64,000 nucleotides of DNA from Bryobacterales bacterium (lineage in GTDB: Bacteria > Acidobacteriota > Terriglobia > Bryobacterales > Bryobacteraceae). The stretch covers positions 43,237 to 107,236 of the forward strand of contig JAEUQC010000015.1 of NCBI GenBank assembly GCA_016789905.1, given 5' to 3'. Both the position numbers and the translations under genes were made by a program. Positions within the stretch are counted from its first letter, which is position 1, and each line of letters begins with the position of its first letter. This document shows, piece after piece, positions 10,801 through 17,983 of the stretch. The notes below the pieces were generated by a model that was given only the letters and a program-made list of their open reading frames with translations, ran no database searches and had not been told where the DNA came from.

Positions 10801-11187
10801 CCCAGCCTTCTCCACTGCCTGTTGCTCTTTTCCACGGTCGCTGATATGGATAATCCGGCCGGACGCGTCGGTTATCAACATCGTCAAGAATCCTGGGTAG
10901 GCGCGGTGCATGTCCAATAGCGCACGGCCGCCACCGGCCGGAGCGGTATGCAGCGAATAGCTCAGCGCCAGCACCGCCTTCTGGTGAAGTGCCAGGTAAC
11001 TGTCCACACCCTCACAAACGCGTAGCGCCGCGTCCCGCAAATGTACTTCGGCGTCTTGTCGCAGACTCATCCCGAGTTTGCGCACGCCGAAATAGGCCAC
11101 CGCCATCACAGACACCACCACCAGCGCGAGAAATCGCGTAAGCAGCAGCGTGCTGAACCCAATCTGATGTCTAGAAAAGAGCCGCAT
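7837..11187 (-). CDS. Cache-HAMP-PAS-PAS-GGDEF-EAL cyclic-di-GMP enzyme
   Basis: A membrane sensor of 1116 residues that would make and/or break cyclic di-GMP. Order of parts: membrane helix at 12-33, extracytoplasmic Cache-type sensor at about 40-285, second helix at about 291-310, HAMP and coiled coil to about 400, PAS at about 405-520 (PAC: GFQGIARDITEK), a second PAS of the PAS_3 type at about 535-650, then GGDEF and EAL domains. The cyclase signature ARVGGDEFVIL (734-738) is intact. The EAL signature (FEALVRWQHP, 862-864) is intact too, and downstream catalytic segments (NLSARQF, DDFGTGYS, KIDRSFV, EGVET) are present, so both activities are possible. It is transcribed alone; the nearest minus-strand gene starts 268 bases downstream. 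Confidence 0.95.
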   Translation of the reverse strand: MRLFSRHQIGFSTLLLTRFLALVVVSVMAVAYFGVRKLGMSLRQDAEVHLRDAALRVCEGVDSYLALHQKAVLALSYSLHTAPAGGGRALLDMHRAYPGFLTMLITDASGRIIHISDRGKEQQAVEKAGSVADRAYFQQPLATGKPYVSGVFEGRGLGTDPIVAVSAPITDAGGKFLGIVEGSIDITRLPLTANEGHTSPLVVAQDSEGRVVYSTRHDLHRPLEQWEPYPLGESATDSAFLLADPAQLEPSGDPTPLYSVRFPLNIAGWQVVAAMPAQEIHAEAEQFFREAASLLILVLLVAWELTRLLAGRIASPIVALAGAMKDYQLDGSGAAPVAGDHPAKEISEIEAEFHRLGARLRDSYQQLRAALADRDRTNGQLQEILGELDRKVADRTAQLADSEARYRQVIESSGDIIFRTDLCGNITFHNASFALFITGNTGDDCTGRSVFRLIGSRCRRAVLTAARKQFSEQTPSIYLEYTVTGRGGEIRWIGQSTQLLFNDEQEACGFQGIARDITEKKTAELALREAEERFALAVRGSNNGIWDWDLRTGDVYFAPRWKQMFGIPEGTELRSPEDWFGRIHPEDAAGIRSTIRGYIQMGQDHFEAEHRMRHSDGTWRWVLVSGAAVRGADGRALRIAGSKTDITAGKLADPLTGLPNRLSLLDVIDAWNARLREDPSRQFSLLFLDLDRFKLINDSLGHMRGDHLLLGVAHRLSAALQSVYNTDGIVARVGGDEFVILVETANATEAHTQLAAKIIAAMEPAFHLDGSLVFVSTSIGIANSGVSPSSAENLLRDADTAMYHAKGAGRGRFAVFDSSMHARAVARLGMETDLRRAIDDNEFVLHYQPQVDLTSGTIAGFEALVRWQHPVRGFLPPGEFIPVAEENGVILPLGRWVLKEGCRQMAEWDKLHPEWAHLSMSINLSARQFTDPTLASEVARILSETGLKPQRLHLEVTESMLADDPVVAQEILKQLSTMGVALEVDDFGTGYSCLGQLNQLPFDTLKIDRSFVRALDLERDGHKMLDSIASLAGSLDINVVAEGVETLNHWKYLARLGCQYGQGYYFSRPLDAKAALELAEFRQTTPWTIPSSEIETLAALAEATAEPGAAESSRVR

Positions 11188-11272
11188 CGGGTACGCCGGA
11201 GGCTCCTGTTACATCCATGCCTCCGCTCAAAGGCCTTATCGGCCACCCGATGCGAATAATGAGGGCTTGCTT

Positions 11273-12184
11273 CTATCTCCGCGCCGGCGCCGGTGCATTC
11301 CGCTTCTGGTAGCGCTCCCAGATACGCGGTTCGACGTTGGCCTTCAGATACGTTTCGTACTCTTGAATCAGCGCCGGATCCGACGGACGGCCGTATATTT
11401 CCGTCGATTTATACTTCCCCTCGTCGAACTTGAGTTTCGTCCACACGTCATGAGCGTGAGTTATCTCCGCCTCATCCACAATGTCCTGCGCCAGGTGTGG
11501 AGGAATGAAATACACCCCTTCCCGGTCGCCCACCACGATATCGCCTGGCAGCACCGTCACATGCCCAATCCGCACCGGAACGTTAATCCCCGTCACCATC
11601 ACATCGCGGATTGCATCCGGCACCGCGGTGCGGAAATACCCGCCCATGCCAGTAGGCGCAATCCCATTCAGGTCACGGATCGCCCCGTCAATCACAAATC
11701 CGTTCCCCGTCGTTTTCCATACGTAGTAAGCCAGGTTGTCCCCCACAATGCCGCCCGCGTTCTTGTTGCCGAAGGCGTCTACAACGAACACATCCCCCTT
11801 CTGCAACATGTCGATGGCGGTCTGGTGGCTTAGCCGCGCGCCATTGTGGCCGGCTCGCCATTTCGCCTGGTCAACATCGGCCACGTCTGGCCGGGATGGC
11901 ATAAGTTGTAGCGTCATCGCGCGGCCCACCAGATTCTTCGACGGATTAATGATCTGGAAGCCGTCCACGTATTGGTTGGGATAGCCCTTCCGGACGATGG
12001 AGAGCATCTCCTCCGCCGACATCGCGCGGAACTTTTCCAGCAGCGCGTCCGGTGCTTTGGGCCGGCCGTCGGCAAAGCGCTCGAAAGGGTTCTGTTTCGT
12101 GTATTCGATCAACTGCTCTTTGGAGAGCGAGTTGACTTGCGCCAGAGTTGTGAAGGAGAGAAGTGCGAACAGGGCGAGTTTCAT
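11273..12184 (-). CDS. RraA-family protein with signal peptide
   Basis: A protein of 303 residues with an N-terminal signal peptide (MKLALFALLSFTTLAQV) and an RraA/HMG aldolase-like core: FVVDAFGNKNAGGIVGDN, GFVIDGAIRDLNGI and GDIVVGDREGVYFIPP. RraA-like folds include 4-hydroxy-4-methyl-2-oxoglutarate/oxaloacetate aldolases and the E. coli RNase E inhibitor. The GxIRD motif supports a metal-dependent lyase-like site. The signal peptide is unusual, because most RraA homologues are cytoplasmic, and suggests an exported enzyme. It starts 6 bases after the pxpA stop, so it is probably co-transcribed with the 5-oxoprolinase genes. Its substrate is not known. Confidence 0.85.
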   Translation of the reverse strand: MKLALFALLSFTTLAQVNSLSKEQLIEYTKQNPFERFADGRPKAPDALLEKFRAMSAEEMLSIVRKGYPNQYVDGFQIINPSKNLVGRAMTLQLMPSRPDVADVDQAKWRAGHNGARLSHQTAIDMLQKGDVFVVDAFGNKNAGGIVGDNLAYYVWKTTGNGFVIDGAIRDLNGIAPTGMGGYFRTAVPDAIRDVMVTGINVPVRIGHVTVLPGDIVVGDREGVYFIPPHLAQDIVDEAEITHAHDVWTKLKFDEGKYKSTEIYGRPSDPALIQEYETYLKANVEPRIWERYQKRNAPAPARR

Positions 12185-12190
12185 TTGCCC

Positions 12191-12859
12191 CTATCTTAAT
12201 AGAGCCTGCGCAATTGCGCGAGCGATGGCCGCCGCCCCCGGCGAATCCCCATGCACGCAGACGGTATCTATGCCCCCCATGGCGAGTATCTGTGCCGCCG
12301 CTTCGGCCGGGTCTTCAATCAGCGCGCCGGGCAGCGCCCGCGAAGCCAGCGAACCGTCCGCGTTGTAGCGCCGGTCGGCGAACGCCTCGCTCATGGTAGC
12401 GAAGCCTTCTTCGGCAAACGCCTCCAGCATCCGCGAACCCGCCAGGCCCACCAGCGTCACACCCTTGGAATACCGCGCAACGCCCCGCGCGATGGCCCGC
12501 GCCAGCGCCGGGTCCCGCGCCGCCTGGTTGTAAAGTGCGCCGTGAGGCTTCACGTGGCCAATCGCATCGGTGAACTCGCCCAGCCTCCGGACCTGTTCGA
12601 AGACCGTCTCGCTCACCGCTTCCAGCGGCAGCGTCAGTTCCACACGTCCGAAGTTCGCCGGGTCCGGATACCCCGGATGCGCGCCGATTCGCAATTTCCA
12701 GCTTTCCGCCTGCGCCACCGATTCACGCATCGTCTCCGGCGACCCGGCGTGTCCGCCGCAGGCGATGTTGACCATCGTCAAATACCGCAGCAGCGCCTCC
12801 TGCGTTCCGTCTTCTATGTGGGCGGGGATTTCGCCGATATCGGCGTTTATGTGGATCAT
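12191..12859 (-). CDS. pxpA: 5-oxoprolinase subunit A (LamB/YcsF family)
   Basis: Subunit A of the bacterial PxpABC 5-oxoprolinase, which opens 5-oxoproline (pyroglutamate) to glutamate using ATP. The protein has 222 residues and begins MIHINADIGE at the ATG at 12859; the frame is open upstream, but that stretch overlaps pxpC and does not resemble the family. LamB/YcsF motifs are clear: NADIGE, NIACGGHAG, GAHPGYPD, VKPHGALYN and VCVHGDSP. Usual length is about 250, so this copy is somewhat short. It overlaps the end of pxpC by 4 bases (ATGA). Confidence 0.94.
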   Translation of the reverse strand: MIHINADIGEIPAHIEDGTQEALLRYLTMVNIACGGHAGSPETMRESVAQAESWKLRIGAHPGYPDPANFGRVELTLPLEAVSETVFEQVRRLGEFTDAIGHVKPHGALYNQAARDPALARAIARGVARYSKGVTLVGLAGSRMLEAFAEEGFATMSEAFADRRYNADGSLASRALPGALIEDPAEAAAQILAMGGIDTVCVHGDSPGAAAIARAIAQALLR

Positions 12860-13728
12860 ATCTGGCGTATAAGTTCCTCCTGTCCGAGCAGCGCGCGCCG
12901 AGCCTCCTCCGGGGACACGAGTTGAAAACGCACGCGGTCCCGCGGACGAAGCTGCGCCACGTTGGGCAAATCGGCCGAAATCACATTCGCGATTTTCGGG
13001 TACCCTCCCGTCGTCTGCTGGTCCACAAATAGAAGGATCGGCTGTCCATTCGACGGAATCTGGATCGCGCCAAGCGGAACGCCTTCCGTTACCATTTGGC
13101 CATTCTGCCCGCTGGCCGCCGCCGGTCCCGCAAGGCGAAGCCCCATCCGGTTTGCATCCGTGGTTACCTCGTACTCGCTCGCATAAAATACCTCTTCGTT
13201 GCACTGCGCCCATTGCGCGCCGCGCGTGACGCGAATCCGCGTTTCATAACGCGTCAACTCCTCCGGCACGCGCCCGCTCCCCGCCCCGCCGCCGTGGAAA
13301 CGCAGCGTGTCGCCCTTGCGCAATGGCGCCGGGCCAAGTCCGCTTGGCAAATGTGTAGACGCGCTGCCAGCCGTCAAAGGCGCGTCAATACCCCCGGCAA
13401 CGCACAAGTAGCAGCGGGCGCCGGCCACAAACGCGCCCAGGCGGCATTCCTCCCCAGGCGCCATTTCCATCCGCTGATAAACCGGCATTGCCGCCGGCCG
13501 GGCGCCGGTAAGAACGATCCGGGCGCCATCGGGAAAGGCAAAGGTGCCGCCGAGCAAGGTCATCTCCAGCGCCGCCGCGCCCTCCGGATTGCCCAGCAGC
13601 CGGTTACCAACTCGCAGCGCCAGCGCATCCGCCGCTCCGGCGCGCGAAACTCCTTGAATGCCATGCCCCGCGCGGCCCAGATCCTGGATAGTCGTCAACA
13701 TTCCCGGCGATGTAACCACGATTCTCAT
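12856..13728 (-). CDS. pxpC: 5-oxoprolinase subunit C (biotin-dependent carboxyltransferase/KipA family)
   Basis: 290 residues of the KipA/PxpC family. The start is typical (VTSPGMLTTIQDLGRAGHG), followed by SRAGAADALALRVGNRLLGN and the C-terminal block PSNGQPILLFVDQQTTGGYPK in split form, ending with LRPRDRVRF. With PxpB it forms the unit that activates 5-oxoproline in the PxpABC complex. It overlaps pxpB by 4 bases upstream and pxpA by 4 bases downstream, so the three subunits are translationally coupled in the order B-C-A. Confidence 0.94.
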   Translation of the reverse strand: MRIVVTSPGMLTTIQDLGRAGHGIQGVSRAGAADALALRVGNRLLGNPEGAAALEMTLLGGTFAFPDGARIVLTGARPAAMPVYQRMEMAPGEECRLGAFVAGARCYLCVAGGIDAPLTAGSASTHLPSGLGPAPLRKGDTLRFHGGGAGSGRVPEELTRYETRIRVTRGAQWAQCNEEVFYASEYEVTTDANRMGLRLAGPAAASGQNGQMVTEGVPLGAIQIPSNGQPILLFVDQQTTGGYPKIANVISADLPNVAQLRPRDRVRFQLVSPEEARRALLGQEELIRQI

Positions 13729-14309
13729 GCAGGGAAAAAGGTCACTCGGTCGCCCGGCTGCAGCAGACTCATCGGGTCGCCGGCGGGGTCAAAAAGCTCC
13801 ACTGGTGTGCGTCCAATCAGTTGCCATCCTCCCGGGGTGGTCCGCGGGTAGATGCCCGTCTGTGCTCCCGCAATACCCAGCGCCCCGGCCGGAACCACCT
13901 GGCGCGGTTCGGCCCGCCGCGGTGTGTGCAGCGCCGCAGGTAAACCGGTGAGATACGCAAAGCCGGGGACGAACCCCAAAAACGCAACCGAATATTCGGC
14001 CGACGCGTGGAGCTCGATCACCCGCTCTCCCGCCATACTATGGTGCTCGGCCACCGCCAGCAGGTCCGGCCCGTCGTAGAAGACCGGAATCGTGTGGTGC
14101 CTGCCCGGCCGCTGTTCGGCCGTCGCCGCCAGCCGCGCTGCCCGCTCCACGGCTTCGTGTGTCGTGCGCAGCGGGTCGAAAACGATTAACGTCGATTCGT
14201 ACGCCGGATGAAGGTTTACCACCCCATCAATGCGCGCCAGCGCTGCCAGGTCGGTTTCCCTCGGTGGCCGGTCGAAATAGAGCGCTTGGTCGCTCGCGTA
14301 TCGAAACAT
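13725..14309 (-). CDS. pxpB: 5-oxoprolinase subunit B (KipI family)
   Basis: A KipI/PxpB-family subunit of 194 residues with the start MFRYASDQALYFDR chosen at 14309. The frame is open further upstream, but that part would run into the divergent gene's promoter region and does not match the family. The family blocks are VNLHPAYESTLIVFDP, VAFLGFVPGFAYLTGLP, VPAGALGIAGAQTGIYP and TPGGWQLIGRT. KipI of Bacillus subtilis inhibits kinase KinA, but a gene fused in an operon with pxpC and pxpA is much more likely to be the metabolic 5-oxoprolinase subunit. A 38-base gap separates it from the divergent gene at 14348, where both promoters must lie or overlap. Confidence 0.93.
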   Translation of the reverse strand: MFRYASDQALYFDRPPRETDLAALARIDGVVNLHPAYESTLIVFDPLRTTHEAVERAARLAATAEQRPGRHHTIPVFYDGPDLLAVAEHHSMAGERVIELHASAEYSVAFLGFVPGFAYLTGLPAALHTPRRAEPRQVVPAGALGIAGAQTGIYPRTTPGGWQLIGRTPVELFDPAGDPMSLLQPGDRVTFFPA

Positions 14310-14347
14310 CGATTTATGGTACGCCGTAGCGATAGACTCTTGGAAAT

Positions 14348-15409
14348 ATGCGACGGTTTCTTTTTGCACTCTTCGCCCTGCCGCTGCTGGCATTGGAACG
14401 GCCCGGCGTCGAATTCCGCGTGTTCCAGTTTCCCGCCGGTCAGATTCCCCGCATCGATGGCAAAATATCTGACTGGTCCATGGTGCCCGAAAATTACTCG
14501 ATTGGCATGGATCAACTGAAAGATACTGTGAACAACACGCCGATGGACCGAAAGGACCTGGATGTTTCCGTGAAGGTCGGCTGGGTGAAGGGTTTGAACA
14601 GGCTGTATTTCCTCTATGAGGCCAGCGATAACTACTGGGACTTCCGCCACCGGGATTTGCATAACGATATCTTCGAACTCGTCGTCGATGGCGACCTTTC
14701 CGGCGGGCCGTTCATCAAGCCCTGGCACCCTGTAAAAGGCATGGATCCCAATCTGGCGCATTTCACCTTTCACGGCGTCCACGCGCAGAACTACCATATC
14801 TTCACGCCTGCCGACGGCAAGGATTGGACCATGGTCTGGGGTTGCCAGCCTTGGATCAAAAACCTTCCCTACGCCAATGCTGCCTATGACTACAGTTTCA
14901 AGCCCGGCCAAAGCGGTAAGTTAGTGCTCGAGTTCTACATCACACCCTTCGACTATGCGGCCTATGAAGGACCGGAACGCTCCGTCGAAAGCAAACTCTG
15001 GGAGAACAAAGTCATCGGCATGTCGTGGTCCGTGTTGGATTACGACGACGAGAACGGAACCAAGTACCGTGGGTTCTGGAACCTCTCCCACAAAACCACC
15101 ATGTATGGCAACGCGTCGGACCTGGTGGCCTTCCGGCTCATGCCCCTCGAAAGCACGCTCCGCCGGCCAGTGGAAGCCGAGTGGTCGTTCCAGATCGTCG
15201 ACATGGACCGGAGGCTGGTGGCGTTTCAGGACACAAGCCACGGCCCTATCACCGCATGGCAGTGGGATTTCGGCGACGGCCAGACCTCTGCCGAACGGCA
15301 CCCCCAGCACGTCTATACAAAGCCTGGAGAATACGTGGTGACGCTGCATGTGGATGGGCCCAAGGGCAAGGACAGGAGGACGAAAGTATGGGACGTTGTG
15401 TTGCGCTAA
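14348..15409 (+). CDS. Secreted CBM9-like plus PKD-domain protein
   Basis: 353 residues with a short signal peptide (MRRFLFALFALPLLA). Residues about 25-255 resemble the carbohydrate-binding family 9-like/DOMON beta sandwich (IDGKISDW, then KVGWVKGLNRLYFLYEASD and HNDIFELVVDGD). The C-terminal 85 residues are a PKD domain (ITAWQWDFGDGQTSAERHPQ, then YTKPGEYVVTLHV). These folds bind polysaccharide or mediate cell-surface contacts; no catalytic domain is visible. The 3' end overlaps the start of the serine hydrolase gene by 22 bases, so the two are probably expressed together. The exact CBM9 assignment is by pattern only. Confidence 0.78.
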   Translation: MRRFLFALFALPLLALERPGVEFRVFQFPAGQIPRIDGKISDWSMVPENYSIGMDQLKDTVNNTPMDRKDLDVSVKVGWVKGLNRLYFLYEASDNYWDFRHRDLHNDIFELVVDGDLSGGPFIKPWHPVKGMDPNLAHFTFHGVHAQNYHIFTPADGKDWTMVWGCQPWIKNLPYANAAYDYSFKPGQSGKLVLEFYITPFDYAAYEGPERSVESKLWENKVIGMSWSVLDYDDENGTKYRGFWNLSHKTTMYGNASDLVAFRLMPLESTLRRPVEAEWSFQIVDMDRRLVAFQDTSHGPITAWQWDFGDGQTSAERHPQHVYTKPGEYVVTLHVDGPKGKDRRTKVWDVVLR

Positions 15410-16503
15410 CGCTTGCTTTGGGGTTGATGGCCATGGGACAACTGCCGCGAAGCGAACCCGCCGCCGAAGGGATGGACAAAACCCGTCTGGCCCGCGCGTC
15501 CTCGCTGCTTTCGGCCGAAGTGAAGGCCGGCCGTGTCGCGGCGGCTTCCATTCTGGTGGCTCGCCATGGCCGTGTCGTGCTCCACGAAGGCTTCGGCGCA
15601 GAACCCGATGCCGTCTACCTCCTGGCCTCCATTTCAAAGCCGGTAAATGCAGTGGCGCTCATGCTCCTAGTCGAGCGAGGGCTCGTCTCGCTCGACGATC
15701 CCGCTTCGCGCTACCTGCCCGAATTGAAAGGCGATAGCCGGGAGGCAATCCGTGTTCGCGACCTGCTGACGCACACCTCCGGCCTGCCGGACATGCTGCC
15801 CCAAAACACCGAACTGCGCCGCGCCCACGCGCCCCTCAGCGAGTTCGTAAAAGGAGTCTTCACCACACCACTCCTCTACCAACCGCGCTCCGGCTTCCAA
15901 TATCAGAGCATGGGCACGCTGCTGGCGGGCGAGATCGTCGAACGCGTCTCCGGCGAAAAACTGCGGGACTTCCAGAAGCGCGAAATTTTCGATCTGCTCG
16001 GCATGAAGGATTCCTCGCTCGGCCTGGGCGGGCGCCGCATTGCCGATACCGTTTTGTGCCAAACCGGCACCGGGCCGGATGTCGACCGTTTCGGGCCGAA
16101 TACGCAGTACTGGCGGGATATGGGCCATCCTTGGGGCGGTATGCATTCCACCGTCACCGATCTTGCCATCCTCCTGCAGACGTTCCTGAACGGCGGGCAT
16201 TTCGCCGGCAAGCGTCTTCTGGGCACTGCAACCGTGGCCCGTATGACCACCGATCAGAACGCCGCGGTTGGAAAGCCCTGGGGCCTGGGTTGGGGCTTGG
16301 CCACAAGTCCGGTCTGGGTTTACTGTGGTGACCTTGTTTCGCCTCGCACCTTCGGGCATTCCGGCGCCACCGGCACCGTCGCCTGGGCGGACCCGGAGAG
16401 CGGCGTCGTCACCGTGATTCTCACCACGCGCGCCTCCGCCGTCGACGATGGCCGCCTACTCCGGACCGTGTCGAACGCGGTGGCGGCGGCGGTAGTGAAG
16501 TAG
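15388..16503 (+). CDS. Serine hydrolase, class C beta-lactamase/esterase family
   Basis: 371 residues from the ATG at 15388, preceded by an AGGAGG ribosome-binding site at 15374-15379; the longer open frame upstream lies inside the preceding gene. A signal peptide-like start (MGRCVALTLALGLMAMG) is followed by the penicillin-binding-protein fold. The nucleophile motif SxxK appears as SISK (LLASISKPVNA), and the third motif appears as HSG (FGHSGATGT). The usual YxN/YSN motif reads YQS (FQYQSMGTLLAGEI), close to family variants. Members act as esterases, D-aminopeptidases or transpeptidase-like enzymes; the substrate is not predictable. The C-terminal coding end overlaps the convergent PEP-CTERM gene by 48 bases. 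Confidence 0.92.
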   Translation: MGRCVALTLALGLMAMGQLPRSEPAAEGMDKTRLARASSLLSAEVKAGRVAAASILVARHGRVVLHEGFGAEPDAVYLLASISKPVNAVALMLLVERGLVSLDDPASRYLPELKGDSREAIRVRDLLTHTSGLPDMLPQNTELRRAHAPLSEFVKGVFTTPLLYQPRSGFQYQSMGTLLAGEIVERVSGEKLRDFQKREIFDLLGMKDSSLGLGGRRIADTVLCQTGTGPDVDRFGPNTQYWRDMGHPWGGMHSTVTDLAILLQTFLNGGHFAGKRLLGTATVARMTTDQNAAVGKPWGLGWGLATSPVWVYCGDLVSPRTFGHSGATGTVAWADPESGVVTVILTTRASAVDDGRLLRTVSNAVAAAVVK

Positions 16504-17157
16504 CAGCAGCCCAGTTGCCGTCAGTATCCACGCGGCCGGTTCCGGCGTCTCCTCCGGTACGCTGTAAGTCGTGCTCGCCGTCGCCAGACTTAGGTTCCAC
16601 ATCTGTTCACTCGCCGGAAATGTGTAGATCCGCGCTCCGCCTCCGCCCATGGCTTCAATCGTGAGCGTAACCGCAATCGCGCCCCGCGAAACGAACCCCA
16701 CCCCGGAGATCGAGTCGGCATTCACCTGGCAGATCAATCCCGCAATCCCGCCCGGGCACATACGGGCCTCATCGACATCGGCCCGGTATCCAAACGTGAT
16801 CCCGTCCACGAAATTCGTGAAATTCCACGTGATCGTCCGGTTCCCGTCCACGCCCTCTCCCAATGGCGCCCCGAGAATCGAACTGCCCGCGCCGCCGTCG
16901 CTAAAGGCGAGTGGCCCCCACGTTAAGTAGCCCGCACCCAGGTTCGACAAGTCGTAGATCATGCCCCGTCCGAGTGTCACCTCCATTTGTGACACCTGCC
17001 ATTGGCCGCTCGGATTGGAGAACTGGAACGCGAACCGGTCCGCCGAATTCCCGTTGGCGCCGGCCACCGCAGTCCACGTGAAATTCATCTGAAACGGCGC
17101 GCCGAAAACAGGCGCGAAAAGACACGCCGTCAGCAGAAGCGCGGAACGAAACTGCAT
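16456..17157 (-). CDS. PEP-CTERM sorting-signal exported protein
   Basis: 233 residues with a signal peptide (MQFRSALLLTACLFAPVFGA). A beta-rich body rich in G, S, N and T lacks any enzyme motif. The C-terminal sorting tail is a PEP motif (PEPAAW), a hydrophobic helix (ILTATGLLLLHY) and an Arg-rich end (RRRHRVRH). In PEP-CTERM systems such tails are processed by an exosortase (EpsH/XrtA type) and associate with exopolysaccharide. The cognate exosortase is not in this window. Its last 48 bases are shared with the convergent serine hydrolase gene. Confidence 0.85.
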   Translation of the reverse strand: MQFRSALLLTACLFAPVFGAPFQMNFTWTAVAGANGNSADRFAFQFSNPSGQWQVSQMEVTLGRGMIYDLSNLGAGYLTWGPLAFSDGGAGSSILGAPLGEGVDGNRTITWNFTNFVDGITFGYRADVDEARMCPGGIAGLICQVNADSISGVGFVSRGAIAVTLTIEAMGGGGARIYTFPASEQMWNLSLATASTTYSVPEETPEPAAWILTATGLLLLHYRRRHRVRHGPE

Positions 17158-17294
17158 CTGTAAAACCCCTGTAAAACCTAGATGACAATAGGGTTAGCTC
17201 AGAACGGCGCCGTTCAATCTGTAGTTTTGCAGAGATTTTGCTATCGTGCAAGCATTATCTGATGGGACCGGAATCGAGGCATCGGAAAACTCCG

Positions 17295-17930
17295 TTATCG
17301 GCTCATTTCCACCAGCGTTCGCGCGCCCGCCGCGCCCGGCAGTTCATAGCGTTCAATGACCTTGCACTTGATCTGCCGCCGTCGCGCTTCCCCCGCCGCT
17401 TCGGCGATTTCCGCATCGGCGTCCGGTCCCTTATAGAGCAGCACGCGCGCCCCGGCCTTCAGCGCCGGCGCGAACACCGCCAGCGCCTTGTGCAGCGGCG
17501 CCACCGCCCGGCCCGTCACCACATCCGCGCGATTGCGGTGCAGCCACTCTTCGGCGCGATTGGGGAAAACTTTCACATTCGGCAGCCGCAGTTCGGCAAC
17601 CACAGACTCCACGAACCGCGCCTTTTTCTGCGTCGCGTCCAGCAGCGAGAACCGAATGTGCGGCAAAACGAGCGATAACGGAATACCCGGAAATCCGGGG
17701 CCCGTGCCCGCGTCCACAATATGGTCGGCGTCCTCAAAGTGCCGCCACGGCAGCACAGAATCCAGTACATGCTTGATCGCCGCTTCCCGCGGATCAAGAA
17801 TTCGCGTCAGGTTCATCACCTGGTTGATCTCCACGATCAGTTCCAGGTGGTGCGCGCATTTGGCGGCCACGTTCCCGCGATGCGGAAGATCTTCGGGAAG
17901 AAGCGATTCGAGTTCGGCGGCAAAGGACAC
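17295..17930 (-). CDS. rsmG: 16S rRNA (guanine-527-N7)-methyltransferase RsmG
   Basis: 211 residues, the family's usual length. It methylates N7 of G527 in 16S rRNA using S-adenosylmethionine. The signature blocks are present: NQVMNLTRI, HVLDSVLP, the SAM-binding IVDAGTGPGFPGIPLSLVLP, SLLDATQKKARFVE, and VVTGRAVAPLHKAL. In many bacteria rsmG lies near parA/parB or mnmG; here it stands alone between a PEP-CTERM gene and an oppositely oriented oxidoreductase gene. The start MSFAAELESLLPEDL leaves a 53-base gap to the divergent gene. Confidence 0.96.
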   Translation of the reverse strand: MSFAAELESLLPEDLPHRGNVAAKCAHHLELIVEINQVMNLTRILDPREAAIKHVLDSVLPWRHFEDADHIVDAGTGPGFPGIPLSLVLPHIRFSLLDATQKKARFVESVVAELRLPNVKVFPNRAEEWLHRNRADVVTGRAVAPLHKALAVFAPALKAGARVLLYKGPDADAEIAEAAGEARRRQIKCKVIERYELPGAAGARTLVEMSR

Positions 17931-17983
17931 CTCTCCATTCTGTCACTCGGAAGCGGAATCACGGGTTGAGTTATCATCGCTCC

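Noticed and set aside
12860..13213. A 118-residue N-terminal extension of pxpA
   Set aside because: It would be antisense-like nonsense over pxpC in a shifted frame; the ATG at 12859 gives the exact LamB/YcsF start and an ATGA overlap.
15025..15387. An N-terminal extension of the serine hydrolase
   Set aside because: The extension lies inside the upstream PKD protein gene and does not look like a hydrolase; the ATG at 15388 has a ribosome-binding site and a signal peptide.
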